Source: JBHELB01 sp041859045
Lineage (GTDB): Bacteria; Hydrogenedentota; Hydrogenedentia; Hydrogenedentales; SLHB01
Direction: 5' to 3'
Assembly: GCA_041859045.1 (NCBI GenBank)
Contig: JBHELB010000064.1
Coordinates: 1-64,000 of the forward strand
DNA length: 64,000 nucleotides
The translations under genes were made by a program, and so were the position numbers. The notes under the pieces were generated by a model. That model was not told where the DNA came from, ran no database searches, and saw only the letters and a list, made by a program, of their open reading frames with translations. Below are positions 1 through 7,504 of the stretch, piece after piece (position 1 is the stretch's first letter; the number at the start of each line of letters is the position of its first letter).

Positions 1-1
1 G

Positions 2-208
2 CGGAACAAGCACCGCCAGTGCCTGGCGGTGCGGGAGGTGAACATGTCGACGCTGGTATTGGAGACGGATGGTGGGGTATCGGAGTTTGTGATGAAGCCG
101 CTGGAGCGTGCGTTGGGATGGCGGCGACGTAAGCGAGTCGCCGTGGACGCGCAAGGTCGTGAATGTCGTCGCGCGCTCATGTCGCACGACGGGCTGCTTC
201 TAGCCTAA
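2..208 (+). CDS. partial unknown protein, truncated by window edge and IS200-like element
   Basis: An open frame enters from the left edge and gives 68 codons before TAA, which falls right at the left end of the IS200-like element. The visible protein is basic (stretch WRRRKR near the middle) and ends DGLLLA. I do not recognise a family. The stop lies where native sequence meets the element, so the natural C-terminus may have been removed by the insertion. Whether this was the 5' part of the AAA+ gene on the other side of the element cannot be decided from sequence alone. The frame and absence of stops are seen directly; truncation by the element is inference. Confidence 0.4.
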   Translation, partial: RNKHRQCLAVREVNMSTLVLETDGGVSEFVMKPLERALGWRRRKRVAVDAQGRECRRALMSHDGLLLA

Positions 209-217
209 CTTGGGAGA

Positions 218-238
218 CCCCCCGGCTCTGCCGGGGAG
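218..238 (+). repeat. left-end hairpin of the IS200-like element
   Basis: C-rich arm CCCCGGC, loop TCT, then GCCGGGG. It closely matches the right-end hairpin at 838-856. Such subterminal imperfect palindromes are the TnpA recognition structures in IS200/IS605 elements. Confidence 0.7.
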
Positions 239-261
239 GCAGTCACCGTTTGACATATACG

Positions 262-319
262 GGAGTCCATCACGGAGACTCCAGATCGTGAGCCGCTCAA
301 GCGCACGAAAAGGAGTCTC
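262..319 (+). promoter_or_regulatory. mutually exclusive RNA hairpins over the tnpA ribosome-binding site
   Basis: GAGACTCC at 275-282 is the exact complement of GGAGTCTC at 312-319, which contains the tnpA Shine-Dalgarno AGGAG (311-315). The same GACTCC can instead pair with GGAGTC at 262-267. The leader could therefore hide or expose the start site of tnpA at 323. Translational repression by 5' UTR structure is known for IS200 transposases; its operation here is inferred from base pairing. Confidence 0.55.
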
Positions 320-322
320 AGG

Positions 323-754
323 ATGGACGACTATGAAAGTCTATGTCATACGAAATGGGAGTGCAAATACCATGTGGTATTCATTCCGAAATGTCGGAGA
401 AAGGTGTTGTATGGGCAGTTGCGTGAACGCCTGGGTGAAGTTTTTCGCAGGTTAGCAGCGCAGAAGGAAAGCCGAATAGAGGAAGGCCACCTGATGCCTG
501 ATCATGTACACATGCTGATCGCTATACCACCGAAGCACGCGGTGTCGCAGGTGATTGGGTACATCAAGGGCAAGAGTGCGATCCACGTGGCCCGAGTCTA
601 TGGAGAGACGCGGCGCAACTTCGTTGGGCAACATTTCTGGGCGCGCGGCTACTTCGTGTCGACCCTGGGGCGAGACGAGGAGGTTATCTAGGAGTACATC
701 CGCAAACAGGAAGAGCAAGACAAGCGAGACGATCAGTTGAAACTTGGGGTTTGA
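323..754 (+). pseudogene. tnpA: IS200/IS605 Y1 (HUH) transposase TnpA, interrupted by an amber codon
   Basis: The ATG at 323 follows AGGAG by seven bases. The frame encodes a short transposase of the single-strand-cutting HUH/Y1 family. The metal-binding HUH motif is seen in MPDHVHMLI, and the tyrosine-bearing segment in FWARGYFVST. Reading stops at an in-frame TAG (689-691), but the same frame resumes with EYIRKQEEQDKRDDQLKL up to TGA at 752-754. That is the expected C-terminal helix of this family, so a single nonsense change broke a full-length gene of about 143 codons. The catalytic tyrosine lies before the stop, so a truncated product may be made, but the missing helix is normally needed for activity. 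Confidence 0.85.
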
Positions 755-815
755 GTCGGCCACCGTATGGTGGCCCAAACCGTCGGGGCCGCGTTAGCGT
801 CCCCGCATAGCCGCT

Positions 816-2312
816 TTGAGCGGCTCACACTATAAAGCCCCCGGCTTTGCCGGGGGATACTTACAGGTCCGCAGCGGGCTTGTGGAGAACCACCGGCGGA
901 TCGTCAATTTTCTGAATCTGGTGCGCCGCTGGAGAAGCACCGAGGTGAGCTTGAACGGCGAGACGCTGGACAAGTTCGCCGTAGATAGCATCGTGAACCG
1001 GCTGGACGAAATACGCCAGTGCTGGAGCCGTCGCAAAACTACGGGGGCCGCAGGATGCAGACGCGATTGCGCATTGGGTTGCCGCGCGGTGCGCATTACG
1101 CCGTCCCAGCGATTCCTCGAAGGCTCTTTCACAACCGAACCGCCGTGGTATGCGCTGGGACGCTTCGAGGGCGGGCAGGTCATCGTGGACAAGACCGCGC
1201 TGGCAGCGCAAGTGGAACGACGGACCAACGCGCTGCTGGCGGAGTGTCCGCTTCATGACAAGGCCGCCGTGTTGTCTGCCATTGAATCGCTGCCTGCGAC
1301 GTTGTCTGCGAACGCCCCGGGATACCGGATGGTGTACAGGCGGGAAGACGGACTCGCCGCATGGGTATGGCCGGAGCATGCGCCGTTGCCACCGAGGTTG
1401 GCGGAACGGGGCACGTGTGCAAATGCAGAGTCGACGAACAACGCGTTTGGCGCAGTCGTGAGTCATGAAGGCGGGGTGACCTTCAACGCGCGCAGAGAAA
1501 TCTTGGCAACCACGTACACCGATGTCTGTGGGCAGGAGACCGCCGTCGAAACGGTGCGCGACCTCATCGAGTTGCCCATGAAACATGCGGCGTTGTTCGA
1601 GATCATCGGCGTAACGGCGAAACCGTCCGGCGTTATCTTGGCGGGACCGCCGGGCACCGGAAAGACCTTGCTCGCACGCGCCGTGGCCGGCGAATGCGGA
1701 GCGCACTTGGAAATCGTCTCAGGGCCAGAGCTGTTGAATCCCTACGTCGGAGCAACCGAACAAGCCCTGCGCGACGTGTTCGATCGCGCACGCCGCAACG
1801 TCCCCGCTTTGATTCTCTTTGACGAACTCGATGGACTTGCCCCGTCGCGTGCCGATGCCGAAGCACATCACCAGCGGTCCGTGGTCGCGCAATTGCTCGC
1901 GCTACTCGATGGCTTGGAGACCCGCAACGGCATCTCCGTACTTGCAACGACCAACCACCCCGAGTCCATCGACCCCGCGCTACGCCGCCCCGGACGCTTC
2001 GACCGCGTGGTCTGGATGAAGCGGCCGGACAAGAGAGGCAGGATCTCCATCCTGGCGCATTACCTCAAACCCCTGCGGCTTGCGCCGGGGCTGGACGCCG
2101 CTGAACTCGCCGCTGGTCTTGCATCCGCGACGACGGGTGCCTCCGGCGCAGACCTCGAACACCTGTGTCTGACCGCCGCGCGGGTCTGCGTGAAAGAGAC
2201 GGTCGGACTGGGGCGCGAGATCGAACCCGCCATCACCGAACATCACATCCACCAAGCCCTCCGTGAGTGCTTCCCGCAGCCGGTCACCCGGCGAACTACC
2301 GGCGTCGCCTGA
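816..2312 (+). CDS. AAA+ ATPase (FtsH/CDC48-like core), 5' end altered by IS element
   Basis: 498 codons from a TTG that lies inside the right end of the IS200-like element; about the first 16 residues are element-derived, so the native N-terminus was probably lost or a later start such as GTG at 882 is used. The C-terminal half is a classical AAA+ module: Walker A GPPGTGKT at 277-284, Walker B LILFDELD at 332-339, and RPGRFDR at 391-397 carrying the arginine-finger region. The N-terminal 230 residues have a short Cys cluster near 81-89 and no domain I recognise. No protease HEXXH or membrane segment is visible, so it is not FtsH itself. Substrate unknown. A palindrome starts two bases after the stop. 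Confidence 0.75.
   Translation: MSGSHYKAPGFAGGYLQVRSGLVENHRRIVNFLNLVRRWRSTEVSLNGETLDKFAVDSIVNRLDEIRQCWSRRKTTGAAGCRRDCALGCRAVRITPSQRFLEGSFTTEPPWYALGRFEGGQVIVDKTALAAQVERRTNALLAECPLHDKAAVLSAIESLPATLSANAPGYRMVYRREDGLAAWVWPEHAPLPPRLAERGTCANAESTNNAFGAVVSHEGGVTFNARREILATTYTDVCGQETAVETVRDLIELPMKHAALFEIIGVTAKPSGVILAGPPGTGKTLLARAVAGECGAHLEIVSGPELLNPYVGATEQALRDVFDRARRNVPALILFDELDGLAPSRADAEAHHQRSVVAQLLALLDGLETRNGISVLATTNHPESIDPALRRPGRFDRVVWMKRPDKRGRISILAHYLKPLRLAPGLDAAELAAGLASATTGASGADLEHLCLTAARVCVKETVGLGREIEPAITEHHIHQALRECFPQPVTRRTTGVA
838..856 (+). repeat. right-end hairpin of the IS200-like element
   Basis: Perfect 8-bp stem CCCCCGGC / GCCGGGGG with loop TTT. It is read through by the first codons of the open frame that continues into the AAA+ ATPase. 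A second perfect hairpin (GCCGCT, loop TTG, AGCGGC) lies just upstream at about 810-824. Confidence 0.7.
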
Positions 2313-2313
2313 A

Positions 2314-2344
2314 CCAACTTCGGGTCACAGCGACCCAAAGTTGG
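2314..2344. repeat. palindromic repeat copy 1 (upstream of the HicBA-like pair)
   Basis: Arms 2314-2326 and 2332-2344 pair over 12 of 13 bases around a five-base loop (core AACTTCGGGTC / GACCCAAAGTT). It starts two bases after the AAA+ stop. There is no T-tract, so it is not a clear intrinsic terminator. A related palindrome is at 3187-3213. Confidence 0.7.
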
Positions 2345-2574
2345 CCACCTGGCATTCTCATGAGAGTCTCCCCGGCTTTCTGCGCAGACGGAAGCGCCCG
2401 GTCGGTGCGGCTTCCCGCCGCTTGCCCGGATGGGTGGACGCGCTGCACAAATGTGCATGTTCTAGAGGGGAAGTGAGTTATAATAGCTGCAGCCGTCGGA
2501 AGGTTGTCTGTACCAGATTCTCGACAACCCCCTGTACCCCGGCAGCCGCGAGAAGAACCCAGGAGGTGAGACGA

Positions 2575-2859
2575 ATGCCGCACAACACACTGAGCATTGA
2601 GTATACGGTCCAAATGTGGCGCGAGGGCAAACAGGTTGTGGCCCACGCCATGGCGTTGGACGTGATGAGTGCGGGCAACACGCCGGAGGAGGCCCGGCTT
2701 GCGCTGGACGAGGCCGTTGGACTATTTCTGAAAACGGCGTCCGAGATAGGAACGCTGGAACAAGTCCTGGAAGACGCGGGCTATGTTTTGCGCGACGATG
2801 CCTGGGAAGGGCCAGCGTGGGTAGGCGTCGAACGGCATACATTGTCTGTGGTGGCCTGA
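2575..2859 (+). CDS. hicB: HicB-like antitoxin
   Basis: 94 residues. The ATG at 2575 is chosen because AGGAGGTGAG (2561-2570) lies directly upstream; the frame extends further 5' but without a ribosome-binding site. The protein has the partly degraded RNase H-like fold pattern of HicB-type antitoxins (strand YTVQMWREGKQVVAHAMAL, then a TPEEARLALDEAV helix). It precedes the toxin gene by three bases, the antitoxin-first order found in many HicBA loci. In the family HicB neutralises HicA and represses the operon; no separate DNA-binding domain is visible in this short version. Confidence 0.75.
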   Translation: MPHNTLSIEYTVQMWREGKQVVAHAMALDVMSAGNTPEEARLALDEAVGLFLKTASEIGTLEQVLEDAGYVLRDDAWEGPAWVGVERHTLSVVA

Positions 2860-2862
2860 ACC

Positions 2863-3090
2863 ATGCCGGGGATCGTTCCCGTATCTTGGCGCATATTGGA
2901 GCGTGTGTTTCTTCGAGCGGGATGGCAATTCGCGCGACAAGAAGGCAGCCATCGTTCCTATACAAAGTCCGGATTCGCCCGCCCCATCGTCATCCCAGCC
3001 TATGATGAAGTCCCCGCTGCAATCATTCGCACCAACCTGAAGACTGCCGGGATAGAACGGGACGAGTATTTCCGCTTGATTGAGGGATAG
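2863..3090 (+). CDS. hicA: HicA-like mRNA interferase toxin
   Basis: 75 residues with the double-stranded-RNA-binding-like HicA/YcfA fold: a helix ending LERAGW-type (here LERVFLRAGWQF), then GSHRSYTK with the conserved catalytic histidine, and a C-terminal helix with IIRTNLKTAGI. Family members cleave mRNA and tmRNA in a ribosome-independent way. It starts three bases after the antitoxin stop, so the two are almost certainly co-transcribed. Length is normal and the key histidine is present, so it looks intact. Confidence 0.78.
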   Translation: MPGIVPVSWRILERVFLRAGWQFARQEGSHRSYTKSGFARPIVIPAYDEVPAAIIRTNLKTAGIERDEYFRLIEG

Positions 3091-3186
3091 GCACAGTTTC
3101 TCTCGGCGGTCTTAAGGCGCAGGATGTCTTGCTTTTCCTTCAACAACACGACGGCGTTCAGCAAGACCTTCTGCCAGTCCCCACGC

Positions 3187-3213
3187 AACTTCTGGTCACA
3201 GTGACGCGAAGTT
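3187..3213. repeat. palindromic repeat copy 2 (downstream of the HicBA-like pair)
   Basis: AACTTC (3187-3192) pairs with GAAGTT (3208-3213), with an inner perfect palindrome GTCACAGTGAC (3195-3205). It shares the pattern AACTTC.GGTCACAG.GAC.C.AAGTT with the copy at 2314-2344, so the toxin-antitoxin pair sits between two related palindromes. Confidence 0.65.
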
Positions 3214-3706
3214 ACCTGTCCGATATCCCCACGGCGCATACCAACATGACACCAGCGTCCCGGGAGTCTAAAAACAGCGTGGTCTCGCCGAAAAAAGTAA
3301 CGGTGCACTCCCCTGTGAGGGGCTCGCAAACGGGAAGATACGATACGCAAATCTGCACCGTTTTTCGCGAAAATGCGTCAAAAAATCTCATACACTCAAT
3401 GCGTAAGCCCCGTATTTGCAGGGACTCCACCGTTTTCATCGTTCCATCCTCCGAGTACGGCGCGGGAGGCGCATTTATGTCCTCTGGTACGCCACCAACG
3501 ACGGCGGCGCAACCTGGGAACCCATGACCCTCGATTCCACACGCGCCATCGACCAGGACTGGACCGAGTACACGTTCTTGAGGACCTTCACCAGCCCTGC
3601 GGGAAACAAAGTACGGTACAAAGCCGTCATGACCGCAACGCCGCTAGTTTACGCCGCCCACGTGCCCCCACACGCCCCCAACACCACGCCCCCCGGGGAT
3701 TGAGAC
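3214..3706. other. no intact gene; degraded coding remnants
   Basis: About 500 bases between the toxin-antitoxin pair and the defence array. The only protein-like signal is a plus-strand frame near 3458-3703 reading LWYATNDGGATWEPM and onward, which resembles an extracellular beta-sandwich segment but lacks a credible start and matches no family I can name. No promoter was recognised with confidence. Confidence 0.5.
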
Positions 3707-3919
3707 TCCATCCACGGCGAACTCATCACCTTCCCCAATCCCGCCCGTGACCTCCCGCTCCTCGATTACCTCGAAGGATACGGCCCTAATCAGGCCAGCC
3801 TTTACCAACGTATCCTTGTCCATACTGAGGCCAGAGGCGGTGTCATATGCGCCTGGACCTACGTCACGGTGGACATCACTCGCGCCGAGCGTCTATTCAC
3901 GGGGATCTGGCCAAGATGA
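3707..3919 (+). pseudogene. C-terminal fragment of a gamma-glutamylcyclotransferase-like (AIG2/GGCT fold) protein
   Basis: A 70-codon frame ending in TGA reads SIHGELITFPNPARDL, then LDYLEGYGPNQASLYQR and CAWTYV. GELI, LDYLEGY and the aromatic WTYV are the usual C-terminal landmarks of GGCT-fold proteins. No start codon, ribosome-binding site or N-terminal half (with the YGSL-type glycine loop) is present, so this is a leftover of a once larger gene. The family identification comes from pattern recognition and was not checked by search. Confidence 0.55.
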
Positions 3920-4039
3920 TAAGGATACGCGCCCTAAAGTCGGAAAATGAAAGGATTGCATGCGAGATCGCGGTTGATATAACATCTGCTATGTTGAAAG
4001 ACGGTAGTGTGCCCGCCAACAGGAGAGGAATATGCCGCG

Positions 4040-4303
4040 ATGAGGGCCAAGAAGCAAGGTCTTCCCGACTTGATACGGGATATCCGCCAGCAGGTTGCTC
4101 TAAGCCAGGAGGATCTGGCGCGCCAACTGAACGTCAGCTACGCCACCATCAACCGTTGGGAAAACGCCCACACGCGTCCCTCCAAACTGGCCAAGTCCCA
4201 ACTGGAGGCATTTTGTGCGCGGATGGTACAACGCGGAAAACTCACCCTTCCGGCCGAGCTGCTTGAAGCCGCCGGACTTAACTTGGATAAGGATCAGGCA
4301 TGA
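4040..4303 (+). CDS. XRE-family helix-turn-helix regulator
   Basis: 87 residues from ATG 4040, preceded by AGGAGAGGAA at 4021-4030; a GTG at 4007 in the same frame is an alternative start. The DNA-binding helices read LSQEDLARQLNVSYATINRWE, shown here only as the boundaries LSQEDLA and YATINRWE. It overlaps hsdM by four bases (ATGA) and heads the array, so it is the likely transcriptional controller of the restriction operon, as C-proteins and similar regulators are elsewhere. Its operator is not identified. Confidence 0.8.
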   Translation: MRAKKQGLPDLIRDIRQQVALSQEDLARQLNVSYATINRWENAHTRPSKLAKSQLEAFCARMVQRGKLTLPAELLEAAGLNLDKDQA

Positions 4304-6312
4304 GCAACTTTTCCGGAAAGGTCAGTTTCATATGGTCGGTGGCCGATCTGCTGCGCGGACCATACCGGCCGAATCAATACAAGGATGTCATGCTCCCCAT
4401 GACGGTTCTCCGGCGCCTTGATTGCTTGCTGGAACCAACCAAGGAGAAGGTGCTTGAACGCCAGAAGAAGCTGCAGGGTGGCAAGGTTACGAACATTGAA
4501 CCAATGCTCTGCCGCGTCACGGGTGTGCCCTTCTACAACACGAGCCGGTTCACTTTTGAGAAACTGAAAGGTGATCCGAACGACGTTGCCAAAAACCTCG
4601 TCAATTACATCAAAGGTTTCTCTAGCCGCGCCCGTGAAGTTTTCGATCATTTCGGCTTTGAAGAACATATTGCCAAGCTGGATAAGGCCGACCGGCTTTT
4701 CTTGGTAGTGTCGCGTTTTTGCGAGGTCGATCTTCATCCCAATAGCGTGTCGAATATCGAGATGGGCTACATCTTCGAAGAGCTTATCCGGCGTTTCAAC
4801 GAAGCTTCGAATGAAGAAGCAGGCGATCACTTCACGCCCCGCGAGGTCATTCGCCTCATGGTGGACCTGTTGTTTGACCCCGACGACGACGTCTTACGCA
4901 CTCCCGGCATCGTAAAAACCCTTTATGATCCCGCCTGCGGTACGGGCGGCATGCTCTCCGTGGCGGAAGAATATGTGCGCGAATTGAATCCGGACGCGCG
5001 GCTGGAGGTCTTCGGCCAAGACTACAACGCCCAAGCCTACGCCATCTGCGGTTCGGACATGATGATCAAGGGGCAGGATATCGAGCACATCGCCTTTGGC
5101 GACAGCTTTACGGATGATCGGTTTCGGGGCAAGCACTTCGACTACATGCTGGCCAATCCACCCTTCGGTGTCGAGTGGAAACCCGAAGCGGATTACATCA
5201 ATCGTGAGCACGAGGAGCAGGGATTCGGCGGCCGGTTCGGCGCAGGACTTCCGCGCATCAATGATGGTTCCCTTCTTTTCCTCCAGCACATGATCAGCAA
5301 AATGAAGGAACCAAAAGAGGGAGGCACGCGCCTGGCCATCGTGTTCAACGGTTCGCCTCTGTTCACGGGAAGCGCTGGTTCCGGAGAAAGTGAGATCCGG
5401 CGCTGGATTATTGAACATGACTGGCTTGAGTCCATCGTCGCGCTGCCCGACCAGCTTTTCTACAACACGGGCATCTACACCTATCTTTGGATTCTGACCA
5501 ACCGCAAGGCGCCCGGTCGCAAAGGCAAGATTCAGCTTGTGGATGGCACTTCCTTTTTCAAGAAGATGCGCAAGTCCCTTGGGAACAAACGCAACGAAAT
5601 CTGCGAAGACCAACGCGCCGATATCGGACGGCTCTACGGGGGCAGTCGCAAGAACGACCACGTCCGCGTTTTTGACAATGCGGATTTCGGCTACCGGCGC
5701 ATCACGGTCGAACGCCCGCTCCGGCTCAATTTCGCAGTGGATGATGAACGCCTTGCCCGGGTGCAAGACGCCGGACCGTTCGCCAGCCTGGCCGCAAGCC
5801 GGAAACGTAAAGACTCCAAAGCCGCCCAGGCTGAGATTGACGCTGGAAGAGCGCAGCAAGAAGCCATCCTGGACGCACTGGGCGCCTTGCGTGCGGGCGG
5901 CGTGACGAAGAGCCGCGATGAATTTAGCCTTGCGCTGAAGACTGTTTTTCGCGAAGCCGATATCAAATTGCCAGCGCCACTCTTCAAGGCAATTCTCATG
6001 GCCCTATCCGAAAGGGACGATACCGCCGACATCTGTACGGACGCCAAAGGCAGCCCTGAGCCTGATCCCGATCTGCGCGACTATGAGAACGTACCTCTGA
6101 AAGAGGATGTAGATGTCTATATGGCGCGCGAAGTCCTGCCTCATGTACCGGACGCCTGGGTGGACCACGACAAGACACGTATCGGTTATGAGATCAATTT
6201 CAACCGCTACTTCTACGTGTACACCCCGCCCCGGCCTCTGGAGGCCATCGAGTCCGATCTCAAACAAATCGAGCGCGAAATCGCGGACATGCTCGCGGAG
6301 GTCACGGAATGA
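4300..6312 (+). CDS. hsdM: type I restriction-modification DNA methyltransferase subunit HsdM
   Basis: 670 residues. The N-terminal helical HsdM region is followed by the N6-adenine methyltransferase fold: the AdoMet-binding motif DPACGTGG starts at residue 210 and the catalytic NPPF at 286. It modifies adenine in the site chosen by HsdS and forms the M2S methylase and, with HsdR, the R2M2S nuclease. The start overlaps the XRE regulator and the end overlaps the rhuM fragment (ATGA at both), which fits translational coupling. It is somewhat longer than typical HsdM, with a charged C-terminal helix (AIESDLKQIEREIADML). All key motifs are intact. Confidence 0.93.
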   Translation: MSNFSGKVSFIWSVADLLRGPYRPNQYKDVMLPMTVLRRLDCLLEPTKEKVLERQKKLQGGKVTNIEPMLCRVTGVPFYNTSRFTFEKLKGDPNDVAKNLVNYIKGFSSRAREVFDHFGFEEHIAKLDKADRLFLVVSRFCEVDLHPNSVSNIEMGYIFEELIRRFNEASNEEAGDHFTPREVIRLMVDLLFDPDDDVLRTPGIVKTLYDPACGTGGMLSVAEEYVRELNPDARLEVFGQDYNAQAYAICGSDMMIKGQDIEHIAFGDSFTDDRFRGKHFDYMLANPPFGVEWKPEADYINREHEEQGFGGRFGAGLPRINDGSLLFLQHMISKMKEPKEGGTRLAIVFNGSPLFTGSAGSGESEIRRWIIEHDWLESIVALPDQLFYNTGIYTYLWILTNRKAPGRKGKIQLVDGTSFFKKMRKSLGNKRNEICEDQRADIGRLYGGSRKNDHVRVFDNADFGYRRITVERPLRLNFAVDDERLARVQDAGPFASLAASRKRKDSKAAQAEIDAGRAQQEAILDALGALRAGGVTKSRDEFSLALKTVFREADIKLPAPLFKAILMALSERDDTADICTDAKGSPEPDPDLRDYENVPLKEDVDVYMAREVLPHVPDAWVDHDKTRIGYEINFNRYFYVYTPPRPLEAIESDLKQIEREIADMLAEVTE

Positions 6313-6638
6313 GCGACAGCGAACAGGCGCCGGGCGGCGAAATCCTCGTTTATACGGCGGAAGACGGCACCAGCCGAATCCGGGTTTTGCTCGAAGATGA
6401 GACGGTCTGGCTGACGCAGGCAATGATGGCGGAGCTATACGGCACGTCTGTGCCGAATATCAACATCCATAACCGTAACGTACTGGAAGAGAATGCGTTG
6501 CGCGCCGAGGCAACCATTAAGGAATACTTAATAGTTCGTCGGGAAGGCTCACGGCAAGTCGAACGCCCGGCCTGGAAACAGTCCCGCAAGCGACAGGAAA
6601 ACGCCGGGGTGATAACAAAATGGAGGGCAGCCGTATGA
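6309..6638 (+). pseudogene. rhuM: RhuM family protein, N-terminal fragment
   Basis: 109 codons. The first 85 or so match the RhuM/virulence-associated pattern (VRLEDETVWLTQ-type, here VLLEDETVWLTQAMMAELYG, then IKEYLIVRREGSRQVER). After this point the conserved continuation (YNLDxIxxVGYRV in family members) is missing and replaced by an unrelated basic tail, so the gene has lost more than half its length. RhuM homologues often sit inside type I restriction operons. The frame still overlaps hsdM and dinD by ATGA junctions, so the fragment may be kept to preserve translational coupling. Function of the remnant is doubtful. Confidence 0.7.
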
Positions 6639-7504
6639 ATCCTGCATTTATCCAGGAAATGCAACTGCGTTTCGATGCGCTCGTGAATACCGTTCCCGAA
6701 GAGGAGGTCGAGTTCTGGTTTGCCCGGGATCTGCAAGAACCTCTGGGCTACGCCCGGTGGGAGAATTTCCTCACAGCGGTAAAGAGAGCCGTAGACTCCT
6801 GCAAGGCAACGGGTTACAATCCAAACGACCATTTTCGTGGCGTCACGAAAATGGTTCCTATCGGAAGCGGCGCCGAACGCCCCATCGATGACTTTATGCT
6901 AACTCGCTACGCCTGCTATCTGATCGCCCAGAATGGCGATCCGCGCAAGGAGCCCATCGCCTTTGCGCAAAGCTACTTCGCCGTTCAGACACGCAAGCAA
7001 GAGTTGATCGAAGACCGAATGCGGCTCCAGGCACGCCTTGAGGCCAGAGATCGGCTTCGCGAGTCAGAGAAGACCCTTTCCCAGAATATCTACGAACGCG
7101 GCGTGGATGACGCGGGATTTGCGCGCATTCGATCCAAGGGAGATGCGGCCCTTTTCGGAGGCTACACCACGCTGGCTATGAAAGGTCAGTTCGGAATCAC
7201 CCACACCAGGCCCCTGGCGGATTTCCTGCCCACCCTGACCATTGCCGCCAAAAACCTTGCCACCGAAATGACCAATCACAACGTGCTGCAAGACGACTTG
7301 CAGGGAGAGCCCGCCATTACCCACGAACATGTCCAGAACAACCAGAGTGTTCGCGAAATGCTCGGACAACGGGGCATCAAACCCGAAAGGCTCCCTCCCG
7401 AAGAAGACATCAAGAAACTCGAACGACGGGTCAAGGCCGACGAAAAGCGCCTGGAAGAACAGTCCGGCAGACTGCCGGAACCGAATGAAGACACCACGGC
7501 ATGA
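6635..7504 (+). CDS. dinD: DinD-like DNA damage-inducible protein (antirepressor-like)
   Basis: 289 residues from ATG 6635, which has GGAGG eight bases upstream; an ATG at 6620 is in frame but lacks a site. The N-terminal region contains WFARDLQEPLGYARWENF, the BRO/DinD-type domain, followed by RYACYLIAQNGDPRK and a central ARxRLxxSE-type helix. The C-terminus is highly charged (KKLERRVKADEKRLEEQ). E. coli DinD is SOS-induced and inhibits RecA-mediated strand exchange; DinD homologues recur within type I RM loci. Family call is secure, role in this operon is inferred. Confidence 0.82.
   Translation: MNPAFIQEMQLRFDALVNTVPEEEVEFWFARDLQEPLGYARWENFLTAVKRAVDSCKATGYNPNDHFRGVTKMVPIGSGAERPIDDFMLTRYACYLIAQNGDPRKEPIAFAQSYFAVQTRKQELIEDRMRLQARLEARDRLRESEKTLSQNIYERGVDDAGFARIRSKGDAALFGGYTTLAMKGQFGITHTRPLADFLPTLTIAAKNLATEMTNHNVLQDDLQGEPAITHEHVQNNQSVREMLGQRGIKPERLPPEEDIKKLERRVKADEKRLEEQSGRLPEPNEDTTA

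Larger units (their letters stand above)
209..862 (+). mobile_element. IS200/IS605-type insertion sequence, tnpA only, decayed
   Basis: A short HUH transposase gene is bracketed by two subterminal hairpins of nearly the same sequence (218-238 and 838-856), with no terminal inverted repeats. This is the layout expected for single-strand-transposing IS200/IS605 elements. There is no tnpB. Exact ends cannot be set without an empty site; the right hairpin is followed by ATACTTAC, a plausible right end. The transposase has an in-frame amber codon, so the copy is probably not autonomous. Confidence 0.75.

Noticed and set aside
861..1706. 281-codon minus-strand frame opposite the AAA+ gene
   Set aside because: Antisense shadow: composition is arginine/glutamine/histidine-rich with no motif, while the plus strand has full AAA+ motifs.
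2314..3213. Integron attC sites around the HicBA-like pair
   Set aside because: The palindromes lack proper RYYYAAC and GTTRRRY boxes at their ends and no integron integrase is present.
4894..5859. 321-codon minus-strand frame opposite hsdM
   Set aside because: Mirror frame of a clear methyltransferase; no ribosome-binding site or recognisable domain.
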